From assembly GCA_028565635.1 (NCBI GenBank), contig JAOXYB010047725.1:1-12104 (forward strand): DNA of 12,104 bases, written 5' to 3'. Shown here in pieces: positions 10,801 to 12,104 of this stretch; position 1 is the first letter of the stretch, and each line of letters begins with the position of its first letter. Source of the stretch: Phoronis ovalis (lineage: Eukaryota; Phoronida; Phoronidae). The notes under the pieces were generated by a model. That model did not search any database. It had not been told where the DNA came from and was given only the letters and a program-made list of their open reading frames with translations. The position numbers were made by a program, and so were the translations under genes.

Positions 10801-11629
10801 TTTCCAACGGTTCAAAAAGACCAGAGAAAGATTTTTAATTAATTCTGCTATAAGAATTATTTTTAAGGCATAGGGTTTTTCAACCTGCCATATTCAAATA
10901 AAGTCTTAAGAGAATATACATCTAATGAAAGTTTCGCCGATACACCAGAACAGTTGTAAACAAAATTTATTAAATGTACGTTTTAGCAGTATAAGTTAGA
11001 TCCTTATTGTTGTTTTTCTTTTGATAAAAATGCGTTATATCCAACTTTCTACAGTAGGTAAATACTGCCAAATTGAAAAAATTGATAAAAATGCTCAAGC
11101 AGTAAAAAATCATCTATTGTAAGCCAGATCCATGTCGTCTAAAACATGAATAAAAATATGGAAAATAAAGAAATCTTTTCAAACAACCTCAAATTCATGT
11201 TTCACTTTTTTAAAAACTTTCTTAGCTCATATTTAGTAAGACAGCAAGTTAGCTTTCTGTATTTGACAAGGTTATCCTGTTTTCACTTTATCTGTATCAA
11301 GTACAGCTAACTGTAGCAATATTATTCTAATAATTAACATCCTTGTGAATAATATTTTGAATTAAATGAGATTCTTATCTTTACTTAAATAAAAAAAATT
11401 CTGTGAATGGATTACAGCAGAAGCATTTGTAATTTGCTGTTAAACCATATTACTAAAATAAAACTTTAAGTTGGAACTAGTGAACTAGAATGAAGCACAC
11501 ACTATCTAAAAGCTTTCTTCCATGTTTTTATAAGTACATTACCTGTTGTTTAGTGTATGTTGATGTGAGGGTGGGATAAGGAGAATTTTTGTTTTCATCC
11601 AGCTCTTGACATGTACTTGAGATGTCCAT
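1686..11629 (-). CDS. RUSC: RUSC1/RUSC2-like RUN and SH3 domain adaptor, 8 exons, 1712 aa
   Basis: Spliced CDS, minus strand: join(11629-11543, 8469-5283, 4998-4861, 4490-4414, 4083-3912, 3706-3601, 3350-2190, 1896-1686), 5139 nt. Every intron is GT-AG and all phases match. Order: Ser-rich disordered region (1-1125), RUN domain (about 1128-1322), basic/Ser-rich linker (1323-1642), SH3 (1644-1700). The RUN stretch with GPSTRSLHEL and, across an intron, FGLLNMKSLDFWLQHL resembles the vertebrate RUSC RUN domain, and RUN followed by C-terminal SH3 is the RUSC architecture. The start ATG has G at -3 and +4 and an in-frame TAG 9 nt upstream. Family knowledge: RUSC proteins are cytosolic adaptors for AP-4/ATG9A vesicles, Rab GTPases (RUSC2/iporin with Rab1 and GM130) and neurotrophin signalling (RUSC1/NESCA). 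Length is nearer human RUSC2 (about 1500 aa) than RUSC1 (about 900). Paralogue assignment is open; an invertebrate may have a single ancestral copy. Confidence 0.9.
2190..3350 (-). CDS. RUSC: RUSC-like coding exon 7: end of RUN domain and RUN-SH3 linker
   Basis: 1161 nt, residues 1256-1643. Acceptor TATGTTTTGCAG|C ATG; donor GTA AG|GTGAGG, phase 2. The first about 66 residues complete the RUN domain (MKSLDFWLQHL, KHYEDVSFM, LTAIQPLTVLPFNL). The rest is a linker with no recognised domain. It includes a basic segment ERRKSLLGSLVKQF (1397-1410), a basic amphipathic-looking stretch GSFFGKFASKAKSLNKL (about 1527-1543) followed by GLIKMFDTLIL, and a Ser/Asn-rich tail. The upstream open frame MFCS is intronic: it includes the splice acceptor itself. 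Confidence 0.9.
3601..3706 (-). CDS. RUSC: RUSC-like coding exon 6, RUN domain core
   Basis: 106 nt, residues 1221-1256. Acceptor CTATGTTTTAG|GA CCA; donor TTA AA|GTAAGT, phase 2. With the flanking bases it encodes GPSTRSLHELICDIQSK, then VKFCAFIFGLLN. 'G.STR.L..L' and 'F.AF..GLLN' are characteristic of RUSC RUN domains. The exon carries no Met start and was found by splice signals and homology by eye. Confidence 0.88.
3912..4083 (-). CDS. RUSC: RUSC-like coding exon 5, RUN domain core
   Basis: 172 nt, residues 1164-1221. Acceptor TTATCTACTAG|ATG GGG; donor CTA G|GTATGAG, phase 1. It encodes MGLVNLKESPAIGDMV, then FCPVIYKLVMDGLK, then NVWLLVEDSCELG. The 'CP..Y.L..DGLK' and 'W.LVE.S' pattern is typical of the RUSC RUN domain. 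The exon opens with ATG by chance of the splice position; I do not read it as an independent start. Confidence 0.88.
4084..4413 (-). other. Intron 4 of the RUSC-like gene (330 nt)
   Basis: GTATGTG donor, CTACTAG acceptor, phase 0. AT-rich; nothing else supported. Confidence 0.75.
4414..4490 (-). CDS. RUSC: RUSC-like coding exon 4, RUN domain helix 1
   Basis: 77 nt, residues 1138-1163. Acceptor TTATTTTACAG|AG CTG; donor AAA AGG|GTATGTG, phase 0. It encodes LVLSMLKSAESILTYFMQ then TKDPLKR, matching the amphipathic first RUN helix of RUSC proteins. It is one of the smallest coding exons and falls below usual ORF cutoffs. Confidence 0.85.
4491..4860 (-). other. Intron 3 of the RUSC-like gene (370 nt)
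   Basis: GTAAAA donor, TTTTACAG acceptor, phase 1. AT-rich; a run of seven G at about 4637 is the only oddity. No hidden exon seen. Confidence 0.75.
4861..4998 (-). CDS. RUSC: RUSC-like coding exon 3, start of RUN domain
   Basis: 138 nt, residues 1092-1138. Acceptor TTATTTTGTAG|TT TCA; donor AGA G|GTAAAA, phase 1 at both ends. It encodes SPQGSDTSSDSDCPPKEF, then VITKYTDRTVVERE, the lead-in to the first RUN helix. It lacks its own start or stop and was found from splice sites and frame. The other two frames contain stops, which supports this reading. Confidence 0.85.
5283..8469 (-). CDS. RUSC: RUSC-like coding exon 2: large disordered Ser-rich scaffold region
   Basis: 3187 nt, residues 30-1092. 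Acceptor ATTAATTACAG; donor TCT G|GTATGT, phase 1. The open frame runs three bases past the first ATG to the acceptor. No globular domain is recognised. The segment is rich in Ser, Asn, Asp and Lys, with acidic Ser clusters near the N-terminus (SSSEEDVC, SSDEMMEDY). A predicted helical patch near residues 137-170 (LSKQFDARLAEIDMEM, then DVYAWNYLNMD) may be a conserved binding segment. Short motifs: DDDWDRD (334-340), RSESLP (451-456), RSVQT and KSLQT (554-558, 569-573), RSFSYP (909-914), KSVSF and KEVSF (1035-1045), and a Ser-Pro ladder (1047-1060) followed by KKRK. Carrying two thirds of the protein in one intronless exon contrasts with the finely split RUN domain. Confidence 0.9.
8470..11542 (-). 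other. Intron 1 of the RUSC-like gene (3073 nt)
   Basis: GTAATG donor at 11542, TTACAG acceptor at 8470, phase 0. AT-rich with no exon I can support. It contains a diverged tandem repeat at about 9771-10198. As the first long intron it is the likeliest place for enhancers, but no specific site stands out. An open stretch at 8749-8949 lacks good flanking splice sites and is not called. Confidence 0.75.
9771..10198. repeat. Diverged tandem repeat, about 3-4 units of 117-138 bp, in intron 1
   Basis: The phrase (T)CTGC(T)AAAACTGGAATTAAtG recurs at 9771, 9887 and 10024, each followed by A/T-rich sequence in which units 1 and 2 share ATTAATTyAATATTTT and a later TATATTTTATA-like block. Unit starts are 117 and about 138 bp apart. 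A weaker fourth trace, AAAACAGAAATTAATG, starts near 10180, and AAAACTGGAACT at about 9483 may be an older outlier. Confidence 0.6.
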
Positions 11630-11651
11630 TTCAAAATACTAAACTTGTTTT
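11543..11651 (-). CDS. RUSC: RUSC-like coding exon 1 with 22 nt of 5'UTR
   Basis: Coding part is 11629-11543 (29 codons, MDISSTCQEL...TKQQ). It ends CAG|GTAATG, phase 0, and joins AAC ATG AAC at 8469. Positions 11651-11630 are leader. A long T-rich tract followed by AG at 11653-11652 is a strong splice acceptor, so the transcript probably begins in a noncoding exon outside or near the window's right end. An in-frame TAG (AAG TTT AG context) lies just before the ATG, so this ATG is the first in frame within the exon. If exon 1 were skipped, Met31 in exon 2 (AACATGAAC) could serve as a start. Confidence 0.75.
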
Positions 11652-12104
11652 CTAAAAAAAAAAAGAAAAGTTGTTCAGTAAATGCCATTTGTAAAATTAA
11701 ATTTTATTGCTAACAGCATATGATAGCGACCAATCAACAGGGAATTGAATAGCGATGAAGCCAAAAATTTGATTAAAAACATATTGATATCCAATCGCAC
11801 ACTGTATATTTGGACATTTTAATAATTTATAATAACTTCCTTTTTTATTTAATTTCAGTTGTTATTATCAACTTTGTTGAAATTGTAATGTAAATTATAA
11901 ATGACAGATGAAGTGCATTTTAAGTTATCAAAAACTCATTGTCAAAGAGATTATAAAAGTGATGAATTTTACGGATGCTGGGCTTAAGTTAAGTAAAACT
12001 CTAGAGTTTTATATATCCTAGGCAAATAAGGATGTTTTCTTATGCACGCTATAAATCTATGAGTATGAGAGATGCCCGGGGGATACTGCCATTCAAAGTC
12101 ATAT
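11652..12104 (-). other. Probable 5'UTR intron or upstream region of the RUSC-like gene
   Basis: The 3' end on the minus strand is a T-rich tract ending in AG at 11653-11652, a strong acceptor, so most of this stretch is probably intron whose donor lies outside the window. A promoter placed here is the alternative. It holds an 18 bp perfect palindrome at 11994-12011. No coding frame is supported. Confidence 0.45.

Overview
The window looks like animal nuclear DNA: AT-rich, with one multi-exon gene on the minus strand whose introns all follow GT-AG and keep frame at every junction. I see no bacterial operon, tRNA, rRNA, CRISPR array or intact mobile element. The gene family (RUN plus SH3, RUSC type) is an animal family. 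The rather short internal introns and AT-rich noncoding DNA would fit an invertebrate such as a mollusc or other lophotrochozoan, but that placement is inference.

The main content (11651 down to about 1600) is a complete RUSC1/RUSC2-like gene read right to left. I join eight coding exons: 11629-11543, 8469-5283, 4998-4861, 4490-4414, 4083-3912, 3706-3601, 3350-2190 and 1896-1686. The CDS is 5139 nt and encodes 1712 residues. Exon 1 gives a short N-terminus. One 3.2 kb exon encodes a long, Ser-rich, probably disordered scaffold region. Exons 3-7 build a RUN domain (about residues 1128-1322). Most of exon 7 encodes a second linker, and exon 8 encodes a C-terminal SH3 domain. Intron phases are 0,1,1,0,1,2,2. 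The vertebrate relatives are adaptors linking AP-4/ATG9A vesicles, Rab GTPases and microtubule motors. The linker carries short motifs that suit such a role: tandem LC8-type motifs, two exact mode-I 14-3-3 motifs, two tandem RVxF (PP1) motifs, and a four-step SPxxSP ladder.

Intron 1 (8470-11542, 3.1 kb) is noncoding as far as I can see and holds a diverged tandem repeat at about 9771-10198. The segment 11652-12104 is probably the 3' part of a 5'UTR intron, because a strong polypyrimidine-AG acceptor lies just upstream of the start codon. Two AATAAA signals lie 18 and 60 nt past the stop, so the 3'UTR is probably short and 700-1590 is mostly intergenic.

The left edge (1-600) is different: it becomes GC- and CpG-richer. 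On the minus strand it holds a reading frame open from 453 to the window edge (first ATG at 261), preceded by paired CCAAT boxes in a hairpin at 557-586. This may be the 5' end of the next gene on the same strand, but I do not recognise its product.
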